A stretch of 46,464 nucleotides of DNA from Deltaproteobacteria bacterium (GTDB lineage: Bacteria; Bdellovibrionota_C; UBA2361; OMII01): NCBI GenBank assembly GCA_947488865.1, contig CANLCB010000005.1, positions 1 through 46,464 on the forward strand, read 5' to 3'. Both the position numbers and the translations under genes were made by a program. Shown piece after piece: positions 8,184-17,737 of this stretch (the stretch's first letter is position 1; each line of letters begins with the position of its first letter). The notes under the pieces are model-generated. The model did no database searches. It saw nothing but the letters and a program-made list of their open reading frames with translations, and was not told the origin of the DNA.

Positions 8184-10868
8184 TTGGGCCGCGCCCTCTA
8201 AGCCCCACCGATGGATAAAGGAACTTTCCGCCCCCCCTTTCACAATAAGCGGACGCTGAAAAAACATCTTATCATGAATTTTTAGGAAACGATGTCGCAA
8301 CCATTCTCTAAGAGGAAGATCGAGCTCTTCCTCTAGTGCATGGCAAGAGCTCTCTAGGACTCCTTGCACAAGCTCATCAAGAGAACATTCAGAGACACGC
8401 AATCCCTTGAAATTGGCAGAATTCGACCACCAGTGATGCCCAAACACTCCCAAAATACACTCGGTCAAATGCACATACAGCAATCGGCTCTGAAGCTCAC
8501 GTTTGATTCCACGGTCCTCCGAACACATATCGCTAAGAGCAATCCAAACGTCTACCGGATGGAGCTGTGTTATCCAGCACAACGCTTCCAGGGGCAACAT
8601 TCCGGGGAGCGTCGACTCAGTTCTAGAGGCGGAGAGCCTTCCCCGCAACCCAGCGAGCACTAGATCTTTCACTCGCTGCCTGTCGGCTTTTGCCTCATGA
8701 GCGCAAGGCATCTCCAAAAGTTTGTTTCGCAAGGAACCTCTAGTCCCGCGCCAGAACTGCGACTCTGCGTCATTAAGCAATCGCTTGCTCCAAGAAACCG
8801 GAGGAGCGAGCCGCGATGAAATCTCCGTTCGCTCGTTATCACAAGCCTTCGCGGCATCGAGTGATTGAAGTTCAAGACGCCCCTCGATCATGAGAAGAAG
8901 CGCTTGAGCGCGCCAATAGTCAATCACATCGAGCTTAGCGCCTGGAGCGAAAGTGACTTCCGTTGGATCCCGCGACACGATCGATTTCTTCAGCTCCACC
9001 GCCTCTCGTACCAACTCGGCATCCAAGGCGCTTAAGTCGTGAGGGATGGGGAGTTGCCGCATTACCCCCTCAGGGAGTTGAGCCTTCCCTCCTACAGCTC
9101 GAACAGCTAGAGAACCCAATCGAGAATTTAGAAATGCTATTAAACGAATGTCTTCGACAAACACACCCGACGCCGACGCTCGGCCAAAGCTCCAACCAGC
9201 GTCCTTTTGTCGCAATCCGAGAGCGCCATTGGCAAACCATGTGTATGTCCATCCCGGGCGTTCAAACCACTCCTCAACGCCGATACCCGACTTAGGATCC
9301 GCTCGAAACCGACTCTCTCCGCGCCCCCAATCAATGAGGTATCGATTAAAACCGTACCAACGACCATAGCCTCCCCCTTTCGCGTGCACTTTGAAGCGCG
9401 CATGGTCAGGCGGAACCTCCCAATAGTGACGAACAAATTGCCGGTCATCGCTGGTCTGTAAGCCAACCACGACAGAGGCCATGTCACGAACCAGCCTCCG
9501 CTGATCCAGCAACCCTATCGGAAGCTGCCCTTGCAAAAGGAACGCTCTCGAAGAGCCCTTGGCAAGAACCTCCTCCTGCTTGATACAGATAGAGGAGCGT
9601 CCTTCGTCCGCGCTAAGTCGCGTATTCGAGAGAGCCTCGGCCTTCTTCTCGAAATCTTTCAAAGATGCGTATGAAAGGTGACGAAATGTATGTTGAGCAG
9701 AAGGAGGCTTGAGCACCGCCGATAAAAGCACTACACCTACGCCATCATGAAGTCCGGCAAGAGAACTGAAAGCTCTCCTCCCCAGCTCACAAATCACATC
9801 GAGAGATAAGAGCCTGTAAAGTCCCTCGAATCCCTGGCCGCCTGTTCGCAGAGGCTCATACCCCTTCAAGCGAAGCCATTTATCCACTGTAACAAGCCCT
9901 ACCGCGCCACCCGAATTAAGAAGTTCCACGCACCGCTGCATGAACGCGGCGCAAATATCGAGAGAGGTCGCGGGGTAATGCGTGTCGAGAAAATCACGCA
10001 CCTCTTTGGACAACTTTCGCCGTCCTATGTACGGGGGATTAGTAAGGACGCAGTCATACCTTCGCCGTAAAACCGGACACGCGTCATCACGATCGAGGGT
10101 ACCCAGCGTAGCGCCACACATCTGTATATTATGCAGAAGCGTTGCGACCACTGAGCGCTCAATCACACCATCGATCCGCCCTACCTCCAAGACTAGAATA
10201 GCTCTCGCTAATTCCACGGCACCCGAGTCAATGTCGCACCCAAAAAGATGAGACATGCTTTGCGCCGCAGAGCGACTTTCGTCAACTCGGTTAAAATACC
10301 GAAGAAGAGCGACCAGGAAATGCCCTGCCCCACAAGCTGGATCTAAAACGTCAACCTGCCCTTCACTTACCGCGCTCCTCGCGAGGGGCACGCAATGTTC
10401 ACATAGAAACGAAGTCATGTACTCTTCAGTGAATAACTGCGTCGCCGCGGCAACAGAATATGCCGCGGACCGCTCTTCGTCCTTGCGATTAATCGCCCAC
10501 GTGCTCAAATCCCGAGCCGCTTCATTCCAAAATTGATATGCCCATCCAATTAACAATGGGTCTCGACTACAAGCGTCGCTAACCTCATCAGAGACCCACA
10601 CAACAGAACACGCAGGCTGCTCTTCCTTTATCTCTTCGAGCATATCCGGAGCGACGACTCGAAAAACTCCTATCGCCTCCGAGCGTTGCATCGACAACCC
10701 CCTCGCGGCAGTGCGCAGAATGAGCTCAGAAAAATAGAAATTTCTGGATAGATGTTCAGGCTGCCCGTCGCCTGATGCGAGCCGTCGGGCGGCACGAGTC
10801 GCCTTACGCACCAGCCTTCTTAATTCCTCAAATTCCTCCCGAAGCATATGGATTGGTACCTTAAGCAA
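8139..10868 (-). CDS. PglX-like / Eco57I-type class I SAM-dependent DNA (adenine-N6) methyltransferase
   Basis: N-terminal 'DPLLIGWAYQFWNEAARD...AAATQLFTEEYMTSFLCEHCV', SAM motif 'VLDPACGAGHFL', catalytic 'VLTNPPYIGRRKL', TRD-like 'GLQTSDDRQFVRHYWEV...KGGGYGRWYGFNRYLIDWGRG'. These resemble BREX PglX and type IIG methylases. No other BREX or restriction gene found nearby. Confidence 0.8.
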   Translation of the reverse strand: MLKVPIHMLREEFEELRRLVRKATRAARRLASGDGQPEHLSRNFYFSELILRTAARGLSMQRSEAIGVFRVVAPDMLEEIKEEQPACSVVWVSDEVSDACSRDPLLIGWAYQFWNEAARDLSTWAINRKDEERSAAYSVAAATQLFTEEYMTSFLCEHCVPLARSAVSEGQVDVLDPACGAGHFLVALLRYFNRVDESRSAAQSMSHLFGCDIDSGAVELARAILVLEVGRIDGVIERSVVATLLHNIQMCGATLGTLDRDDACPVLRRRYDCVLTNPPYIGRRKLSKEVRDFLDTHYPATSLDICAAFMQRCVELLNSGGAVGLVTVDKWLRLKGYEPLRTGGQGFEGLYRLLSLDVICELGRRAFSSLAGLHDGVGVVLLSAVLKPPSAQHTFRHLSYASLKDFEKKAEALSNTRLSADEGRSSICIKQEEVLAKGSSRAFLLQGQLPIGLLDQRRLVRDMASVVVGLQTSDDRQFVRHYWEVPPDHARFKVHAKGGGYGRWYGFNRYLIDWGRGESRFRADPKSGIGVEEWFERPGWTYTWFANGALGLRQKDAGWSFGRASASGVFVEDIRLIAFLNSRLGSLAVRAVGGKAQLPEGVMRQLPIPHDLSALDAELVREAVELKKSIVSRDPTEVTFAPGAKLDVIDYWRAQALLLMIEGRLELQSLDAAKACDNERTEISSRLAPPVSWSKRLLNDAESQFWRGTRGSLRNKLLEMPCAHEAKADRQRVKDLVLAGLRGRLSASRTESTLPGMLPLEALCWITQLHPVDVWIALSDMCSEDRGIKRELQSRLLYVHLTECILGVFGHHWWSNSANFKGLRVSECSLDELVQGVLESSCHALEEELDLPLREWLRHRFLKIHDKMFFQRPLIVKGGAESSFIHRWGLEGAAQLSVVDSRAGWHAFG

Positions 10869-11130
10869 TCAGAACTACATATCTAGAATTACAAACATCG
10901 AACAGCCCACAAATTCGAATATCCCCAAGCCTTTGCACCGCTCCTCCGGAAATTGAATTCAGACCGCTCTTCAGTTTTTGACGCCCCCGGTCGCCCCCCA
11001 CGCTAGCTAGACCCCTTGAATCATTAAACATGTGTACTTCTGAGACCTTCAGGGAGATAGGCTCATAGTTTGACTTCCGACCGACGCGGTTGGTAGTGTG
11101 AGCAATAGATGTAACTCTTAAGTTCTCACG

Positions 11131-11574
11131 ATGGCTCTTCGACAGCGAGCGTCATTACGACGCACACAAGCGAGCGATAACCGGGATCTCAAATCGAGAT
11201 CGGTAAATCGCTCTTCCCGAAAGCCTCGTAGCTCTAAATCCCAAGCAAACATTAAGCTAGTTCCGAGAGACCCCTCTCTTGAAGCGTTTCTAGACCCAAA
11301 CAAAGAGTTCGATTCCCCTCTTTCTATACCAGTGGATCGACCAGAAGCCGCTCCATCGAAAGTTGAAGTCGCTGTGCGGACACTCGGAGAACTAGAGTCG
11401 GCAGTGCTAACCGCTCTCTTTCCACCGGCGGGCGGCCCCCCGGCGACCCTTGAAGAAGTCTCCGAAGAGTTAGGAATGAGTATCGCTGAAGTTCGGAATA
11501 TCGCCGACGAGGCGCTTCGAGGACTTCGAGGCGGACGCACTTCAGCTCAACGCCTTAGCAAGGCTTGGAATTAA
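11131..11574 (+). CDS. Small protein with C-terminal sigma-70 region 4-like HTH
   Basis: 'LGELESAVLTALFPPAGGPPATLEEVSEELGMSIAEVRNIADEALRGLRG' resembles sigma-70 region 4; basic, low-complexity N-terminus. Confidence 0.6.
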   Translation: MALRQRASLRRTQASDNRDLKSRSVNRSSRKPRSSKSQANIKLVPRDPSLEAFLDPNKEFDSPLSIPVDRPEAAPSKVEVAVRTLGELESAVLTALFPPAGGPPATLEEVSEELGMSIAEVRNIADEALRGLRGGRTSAQRLSKAWN

Positions 11575-11591
11575 AACGCTCCGTTACATTT

Positions 11592-11924
11592 TCACTTGCA
11601 GTCTTGCGGACAAGTAGCCGGTGTTTCGGGGCATGGACAGCCAAGCGCCATACATACGATCTCTTCACATGTTCCATTACCGCAGGTATCTTTGCAGGAC
11701 TTCTGTGCTCTCTTAGAAGCGCCCTCATCTTGAATAAAGCGCATGCCGTCCGAAGTAATACACTGGCCGGGATAACTTTTAAGCACCTTACCCCCACCCG
11801 AAACACATTCCTGATAGTTGAGCGGCTTACGCGGCTCCTCTGGAGGACTGGCGTAGGAAGAGCATCCAAAAGAGCAGATGCCAATGATACATGCGAAAAT
11901 CCCGTAGCGCGCTGACCTCACCAT
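11592..11924 (-). CDS. Cys-rich predicted lipoprotein
   Basis: Lipobox-like 'IIGICSFGCSS'; C-terminal 'CKDTCGNGTCEEIVCMALGCPCPETPATCPQDCK' Cys-rich CGNGxCE motif. Confidence 0.6.
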   Translation of the reverse strand: MVRSARYGIFACIIGICSFGCSSYASPPEEPRKPLNYQECVSGGGKVLKSYPGQCITSDGMRFIQDEGASKRAQKSCKDTCGNGTCEEIVCMALGCPCPETPATCPQDCK

Positions 11925-11958
11925 ATAACCCTCCCAAATCGAATTACCTAACTATACC

Positions 11959-12285
11959 TTACAGATCAAGGTGCCGCACTGGGCGAAGGGAGGACAGGGC
12001 GAGAACCAACAACATGCGGGCTCGAGCACGCGCCGATATTTTTTCGAAGTCTCCCGAAAAGCGACACTTTTCGAAGAAGGTCGCCGCCCGATGGTTACAC
12101 CCCTTCTGTTGAGGATGACGAAGACAATACTTAGCTGAGTCCCGCGCGAATTCCCTACCGGAACCGTAAGAACGACAAACCTTTTTCCAAGGGGCCTCGG
12201 GAACGCCGTTCTCAGCGTAGGCAGACGCCAAGCCTGCCGCCAACAGGATAACGATCATAAGCCCGAAGTGTTTGAGGATCCTCAT
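11959..12285 (-). CDS. Small secreted Cys-containing hypothetical protein
   Basis: Signal peptide 'MRILKHFGLMIVILLAAGLASAYAEN' followed by a four-Cys region. Confidence 0.5.
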   Translation of the reverse strand: MRILKHFGLMIVILLAAGLASAYAENGVPEAPWKKVCRSYGSGREFARDSAKYCLRHPQQKGCNHRAATFFEKCRFSGDFEKISARARARMLLVLALSSLRPVRHLDL

Positions 12286-12525
12286 AGCATCACCTCCATC
12301 AAGGAGCTCCTCGGAGCTCTGTCCCCATGACCGACCTGCACAGTTACTACTGTAAAGAAACGGCTTTTACATGAAGCCTCTTGAGGTATAGGCCCCCAAT
12401 TTTGTTCAAGAAGGCTTAGCAAATCAAAACTATTGGCTTATTTTGTGAGCACCTGTGAACGCAACTTCATAGAATAGGAATATCCACCATGAAGAGGTTC
12501 GTTACGAGCTACTCGTAAAGCACCT

Positions 12526-14055
12526 CTACAACGAGCAGTCTGGAGAAGTAAGAGATCCTTGCTGAGACCGGAAATAATCAGCCCGAACAAACAACGCGAA
12601 GTCCTCATCTTTGGAACCGGCCGAGAAAATCTCACACCAATCAGGCGAAAGAAGAAGAAGAGAAACGAACGGACTACCCTGCCGCCACATGATCGTGCCG
12701 GGATTTACTTTAGAAATGAAATCAGACCACTGAGCTCTTCCCGAAAAACTCGCGCGATACATCTGCCATATCTCGTCCGGATTTACATTAGTGCGCCCAT
12801 CAATCGCGACCTTTTGAAGAGGGTTGCCATCTTTGTCACTAAATCGATACATCAAATATCCCCCTGCCCCAAACTCGTTGAGAATGGGCATCGGAAGATG
12901 CTTGTCTACTATGAAATCAACGGCTCGTTGCGGGACCATGCTTACATGAAGAGGTATAGCCCGTATGCGCTGAATGTTGATGACTGACACGCACGCCATA
13001 AAAAATACAATCGTCATGCCGGTCTTTGACTGAAGGCTCATGAAATTAGCCCTAGCCAAAAGTAGTCCCTCGGCGAAATTGTCGTGAACGCTGGTTCGAT
13101 GAGCCGCTCCGCTAATCCGCCACCACGCGGAGAAGAGCATCACCCATACAATCGCGGCAAACGGAATAAATTTAACAGCGGTGAACCCGGCTAAAAGCAT
13201 CCCCGCCCCCAGAATTCCTCGAGCCAGCGGCGGAAGCGCTCGCGTTGTATACGACACCACCAAAACCAAGAAGACTAAAAGTAACACGAACACCGCGGAG
13301 AATTGCAGAATAGTCGCGGGCTGAAATTCAGCGATGAGCTGATATTTAAGAGGATGGCCACCTTTCTCAAAGAACGTGAGCCACTCTCCTCCAAAATAAG
13401 GAGTCCACAGGGTTCCAACGAAAAACGCGGTGGCGCTAAGAACAGCTCGCCGAAACGAAACTTCAGATTTGCTGTTCTGCAAACTCCACAATCCAATCGC
13501 GACGAGACCAAGAGCTGCGGTCAGGTGAGTGTTAGCCCAGGCACATCCCAGCAAAGAGAGCGCCAGAAGTCGTTTTTTGGATATCCCCTTGTCCGCTATC
13601 TCGTCAGCGACAAAAATCGCTAGAGCGAAAAAGATCCACACAAAAACTTGGGGGCGAAGAGTGAAATTGTTGTAACACGCCACCGCGGCATAGAGACCAA
13701 AGAGCGCCCCGATAAAGTTATCGCGCGCGAGGCGGCCACACACGTACTGTAAGCACCCCGTAAGTATGACGCCCAAAAACAACTGAGCGTAAGCTAAGCC
13801 CGTCGCTCCCCATGCGTTGTCGATCGCGGCGAATAAGACCTCAACACTCCAGGAGTACGCCCTCCAGAGCTTCTCATCAGAAAACATATTCCAATAATCA
13901 ACCCTAGGAACCGCATGATGAGAGATAATCCATCGCCCAACGGTGATGTGCCACCATAAGTCTGGGTCGGCGATCGGAAGTGAGATGTACGAACCAACCA
14001 CAACCGCCACAAACAGCCACAACAATAATTGCGTGAGTTTAGAGTCTCTAATCAT
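12526..14055 (-). CDS. Polytopic membrane protein, possibly GT-C-like
   Basis: Many TM helices; N-terminal 'PIADPDLWWHITVGRWIISHHAVPRVDYW' acidic loop typical of uncharacterised GT-C-like membrane proteins. Confidence 0.65.
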   Translation of the reverse strand: MIRDSKLTQLLLWLFVAVVVGSYISLPIADPDLWWHITVGRWIISHHAVPRVDYWNMFSDEKLWRAYSWSVEVLFAAIDNAWGATGLAYAQLFLGVILTGCLQYVCGRLARDNFIGALFGLYAAVACYNNFTLRPQVFVWIFFALAIFVADEIADKGISKKRLLALSLLGCAWANTHLTAALGLVAIGLWSLQNSKSEVSFRRAVLSATAFFVGTLWTPYFGGEWLTFFEKGGHPLKYQLIAEFQPATILQFSAVFVLLLVFLVLVVSYTTRALPPLARGILGAGMLLAGFTAVKFIPFAAIVWVMLFSAWWRISGAAHRTSVHDNFAEGLLLARANFMSLQSKTGMTIVFFMACVSVINIQRIRAIPLHVSMVPQRAVDFIVDKHLPMPILNEFGAGGYLMYRFSDKDGNPLQKVAIDGRTNVNPDEIWQMYRASFSGRAQWSDFISKVNPGTIMWRQGSPFVSLLLLSPDWCEIFSAGSKDEDFALFVRADYFRSQQGSLTSPDCSL

Positions 14056-14340
14056 GAACTAATCAGTCCTACATATTGTCAGATGGCGCGAACATATGGC
14101 GTGGCACAACACTCGCGGTAATCAGTCGTCATATTACTAGATCGGAGCTCTCCCGACGCCTCAAGAGAAAAAAACGACTGTACCGCGCGAGAAAAAGCTC
14201 GCAATAAAGGCTATGAATATCCGAAAAACGAGCTAGGGACTCGAAAAGATTTATTTTTTGCGCAACCGCTACAGCCTCAACGAGCACTCATGCCACTCCA
14301 AATAGAGCTCCCCAGCGGTCAAACAGGTTTTGGATAGAGC

Positions 14341-15276
14341 CTACGCGTTGAAATACGCTCGCAAGTTATGTTCAATTCTCGCGTGAGGGGGCGAGGTATC
14401 AATCTGACATTCGGTACCGGTGATCCGCTCAAAGCTCTTAATGTAATGAGTAACAAGCTCTGCCCTGTAGGCTTCGGGGATAGAGGGAACAGGCCCATCC
14501 CCCTTAAATCCTCGCTCCATCAACCAACGACGAATCGGTTCTTTGTCCAGCATCTCTGGAGCCTCTCCGTCTCGCAATCGTTGCTCATAGGATTCCGCTA
14601 CCCAAAATCGCGAAGAATCGAGCGTGTGAATCTCATCCGCCAAAACGACTCGTCCATCGACAATACCAAACTCGTACTTCGTATCCGCGAAAAGGAGCCC
14701 CCGCCCCATCACGTCCTTGGAAGCCATAGCGAAAAGAGCCAAGGCGTGCGAGCGGACCTGTTCCCATACCTCGGGTTGAACAATTCCTTTGTCGACAATC
14801 TCTCGCTCTGAAATGGGAACGTCATGTCTTCCCATCGGCTCCTTTGTGGACGGCGTGATGATGGGCTCAGACAGCTGCTGGAACTCGCGCATACCAGACG
14901 GGAGGCGCACTCCACTTACTGGGCTACCCGCCGAGTAATCTCTCCACGCGCTTCCTGCCAAATACCCACGCACTACTACCTCTACGGGAATAATGGCGGC
15001 CTCCTTTCCAATCATCACACATGGGTCCGGTACCGCGACCACATGATTTTCCACAATCGAAGATGAACGCTCGAACCAATAGTTCGCAAGCTTGGTCAAC
15101 ACCTGCCCCTTGCCGGGAACAGTCGTGATGTTCCGATCAAAGGCGCTCAATCTATCCGTGGCTATTAAGACTCTCAAACCGTTGCGGACATAACTATCCC
15201 GCACCTTCCCCACGTACCGAGAGCCCAACCATTCGAAATGAGTTTCTGATAAAGATTCTGGAAGAGATACGGCCAT
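14341..15276 (-). CDS. purC: Phosphoribosylaminoimidazole-succinocarboxamide synthase
   Basis: 'YVGKVRDSYV', 'RVLIATDRLSAFD', 'VEVVVRGYLAGSAWRDY', 'FADTKYEFGIVDGRVVLADEIHTLDSSRFW': canonical SAICAR synthase (long form). Confidence 0.95.
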   Translation of the reverse strand: MAVSLPESLSETHFEWLGSRYVGKVRDSYVRNGLRVLIATDRLSAFDRNITTVPGKGQVLTKLANYWFERSSSIVENHVVAVPDPCVMIGKEAAIIPVEVVVRGYLAGSAWRDYSAGSPVSGVRLPSGMREFQQLSEPIITPSTKEPMGRHDVPISEREIVDKGIVQPEVWEQVRSHALALFAMASKDVMGRGLLFADTKYEFGIVDGRVVLADEIHTLDSSRFWVAESYEQRLRDGEAPEMLDKEPIRRWLMERGFKGDGPVPSIPEAYRAELVTHYIKSFERITGTECQIDTSPPHARIEHNLRAYFNA

Positions 15277-15301
15277 TCAAAGCTCCTTAAGGTGCGATAC
15301 G

Positions 15302-16471
15302 CTAACGCCTCGGTCTATCGAAATGAAACGCGACGATATTCGACTCAATAGCGCTCCAAACCTGATTACATGAGGCAAATGAACCTGACGCGTTTTGTAA
15401 AGAACGCGCCGAAAGAAGTAAAGAACGCGCCGCTGTCCGATGGGCCTTAAGATCCAGCGACACCTCGGCATACGCCATGAGAGCAATCGCCTGATTATTT
15501 AACAACGCGGCCTCAAGCGTTGGATTATCACCAGCACGAAGATTGGCGCGGGCGGACTTGAAGGAAGCAAGCGCGCACAAGAGGTCCCCTCCTTCGAGCG
15601 TAGAAGCGGCGAGCGCCTGTGAAAGGTGATAGGTTCCGGACATCCAAACAGGTAACGCTCTGTGAGCGTTCGAACTCCAACGAGTTCGCAGCGCCGCGAC
15701 GCTTCGAACGGCGCGGTCAAATTCGATATCTTCACGCGAAGAACGCACTATTTCGGAGAACTGCCCAATCGGCCCAAGCATTCCAGTTACAAATTCCGCG
15801 GTAGTCGAATTGGCTCCAGAAGAAACTCCCACCCACGGAACTCCCACGATCAAGAAGACATCCTGAATTTTGCGGCGGTTCAAGAGCTGCTGTCCTACAC
15901 TCCCCTGAGGCAACCGAGAGAGAGAAAAAGGCTCAGGGACTCGCATGGAAAGATTAAGCCAGCGCTCTCCTCCCCACACAAGGGCTCCAGCATTCTGTTG
16001 AGACATTAAAAATTCGCGGGCCTGCTCGGCCGAGCTGACTACCTTCTCTTGAGTAACTATCTGAGTAGCCCCTCCTGGGCCGTATGCCTTGCGGAGCTTG
16101 TCGCGAATAATAACAGTTTCACTGCCTAGTGGGTCGTCTTTCATCCGAGCGACAACAAGAGCTCCCGGCGAAACGCCCATATTCGAATACTGAAGGACAG
16201 CTCCCGAAAGCGCGGCGAGCGCGGCAATTCCGATGATGACCTTCGGAAGTCGAACGGAACTGATAATGAGCCTTGACAGACCGAACAGGACAACAGGTAA
16301 AACGACGAGTTGAGCCAAAATTCGCGCCTGCGAACCACCCCCACAAACAACAGCGAGAATAGAGCCTACGGCACAGGTAGCGTAGGTCATTATAAGAGGA
16401 TTGGACGCAAAACGAGTTCGAGAGAACATGGCGACTAAACTTACCACCTCACAGCGAGGGAAGCGAGGCAT
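15302..16471 (-). CDS. Hypothetical protein with N-terminal TM helices
   Basis: TM helices at the N-terminus, helical TPR-like C-terminus (LSQALAASTLEGGDLLCALASFKSARANLRAGDNPTLEAALLNNQAIALMAYAEVSL). Start may be M15. Confidence 0.55.
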   Translation of the reverse strand: MPRFPRCEVVSLVAMFSRTRFASNPLIMTYATCAVGSILAVVCGGGSQARILAQLVVLPVVLFGLSRLIISSVRLPKVIIGIAALAALSGAVLQYSNMGVSPGALVVARMKDDPLGSETVIIRDKLRKAYGPGGATQIVTQEKVVSSAEQAREFLMSQQNAGALVWGGERWLNLSMRVPEPFSLSRLPQGSVGQQLLNRRKIQDVFLIVGVPWVGVSSGANSTTAEFVTGMLGPIGQFSEIVRSSREDIEFDRAVRSVAALRTRWSSNAHRALPVWMSGTYHLSQALAASTLEGGDLLCALASFKSARANLRAGDNPTLEAALLNNQAIALMAYAEVSLDLKAHRTAARSLLLSARSLQNASGSFASCNQVWSAIESNIVAFHFDRPRR

Positions 16472-16609
16472 AACCCCCGCTCTCCTCCGTTCAGAAGGCT
16501 CTCTTTGCTGCGAGCAACAAAAACGTAAAAAATTCCGTCACATGAGGCGCTTACGGATGAAAGCCTTCGCAACGAGCGGAATAGCGACGTATTCCTAACG
16601 CGTCGCTCG

Positions 16610-17050
16610 TTACTCTTCTCCGCAGCAGTCCTCTGAGGAGTCCTCGATCCCAAAATGGTCTTTTAAGAACGCGACAAGGTCGAGGCTGCTATTGGGGTCC
16701 AGCATCTCCTGCAGATCTTTTCCGCTCATCTGAAGATACTGAACGCCGTGCGATTTCAATAAACCGGGCAATCGACTCTGCCGTTCAAGCTGTTCGACCT
16801 CAATGTACTGAGAGAAATCTGGCGCGAACTCAACCACCATCTTGGGGTCATCTTCGCGATCTACAACAGTGAAGAGACACTTATTACGTTCTGCCCACTC
16901 ACGAGTTTCAGCGTCACATACCTGAGGGCTTCCCGACAAATCCCCACCACAAACGGCGCGCACACTCATACTGAACAGGACCCGGTCCTCGCCAAAAAAG
17001 CCCGTTAACAGGCGAAACAATTGAGCCTCAGGTAGAGACATCTCATCCAT
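16610..17050 (-). CDS. Hypothetical protein, possibly DUF2726-like
   Basis: 'FGEDRVLFSMSVRAVCGG...WAERNKCLFTVVDREDDPKMVVEFAPDFSQYIEVEQLERQSRLPGLLKSHGVQYLQMS' resembles DUF2726/restriction-like folds. Confidence 0.45.
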   Translation of the reverse strand: MDEMSLPEAQLFRLLTGFFGEDRVLFSMSVRAVCGGDLSGSPQVCDAETREWAERNKCLFTVVDREDDPKMVVEFAPDFSQYIEVEQLERQSRLPGLLKSHGVQYLQMSGKDLQEMLDPNSSLDLVAFLKDHFGIEDSSEDCCGEE

Positions 17051-17128
17051 ACTTTTAGTATCGCAGATGCTTGCCTACGGAACAAACCAGAAGATAAAAA
17101 GCCAAGAAAAATCAACTTCGGGACAGAA

Positions 17129-17722
17129 GTGACAGACGACTCGAAGTTTGTTCTACTAATAGGTATGGCGCTACTTGAAGTAAGAATTATTCCCGACCCC
17201 ATCTTAAGGACCCCAACGCAAAAGGTGGAAATATTTGACCAAAAGCTACACACATTTCTCGACGATATGTACGAGACGATGGTCCACGCGGTTGGCATAG
17301 GCCTTGCAGCCCCCCAGGTCGGTAGCGTCCAAAGGCTCGCTATCATGGACTTGAGCATCGAGGACGTTCCAGCGCCGATCATCACCTCCCTCAGTGGAAA
17401 GGATCCTCAATCGCACATTCATAAACAACGGCTTGAGATGATTAACCCTGTGCGCATTAAAGAGGGAAAGATGGTTTCATCTGATGAGGGGTGCTTAAGC
17501 ATTCCCGATTATCGCGACTCTATTAAGAGGCACGAAACCGTAACGATTACCGCTCATGACCGTTACGGAAACGCTTTTCAATGCGAAGCTGCAGCGCTTA
17601 CAGCTTTCTGCATACAACACGAGATGGACCATCTTGATGGCATCCTGTTCACGGATCACCTGAGCCGCTTAAAGACTCAACTTTTCAAGCGGTGGTGCGT
17701 TAAGAACGGCTATACAGAATAG
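17129..17722 (+). CDS. def: Peptide deformylase
   Basis: All three motifs: 'GIGLAAPQ', 'EGCLS', 'QHEMDHLDG'. Start may be the internal M at MALLEVRIIPDP. Confidence 0.93.
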   Translation: MTDDSKFVLLIGMALLEVRIIPDPILRTPTQKVEIFDQKLHTFLDDMYETMVHAVGIGLAAPQVGSVQRLAIMDLSIEDVPAPIITSLSGKDPQSHIHKQRLEMINPVRIKEGKMVSSDEGCLSIPDYRDSIKRHETVTITAHDRYGNAFQCEAAALTAFCIQHEMDHLDGILFTDHLSRLKTQLFKRWCVKNGYTE

Positions 17723-17737
17723 GATAGACAAATCGTC

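Noticed and set aside
8139-12300. Complete BREX or restriction-modification defence island
   Set aside because: Only the PglX-like methylase is present. Adjacent ORFs are cysE, a sigma-4-like protein and small Cys-rich secreted proteins, none matching BREX or R-M components.
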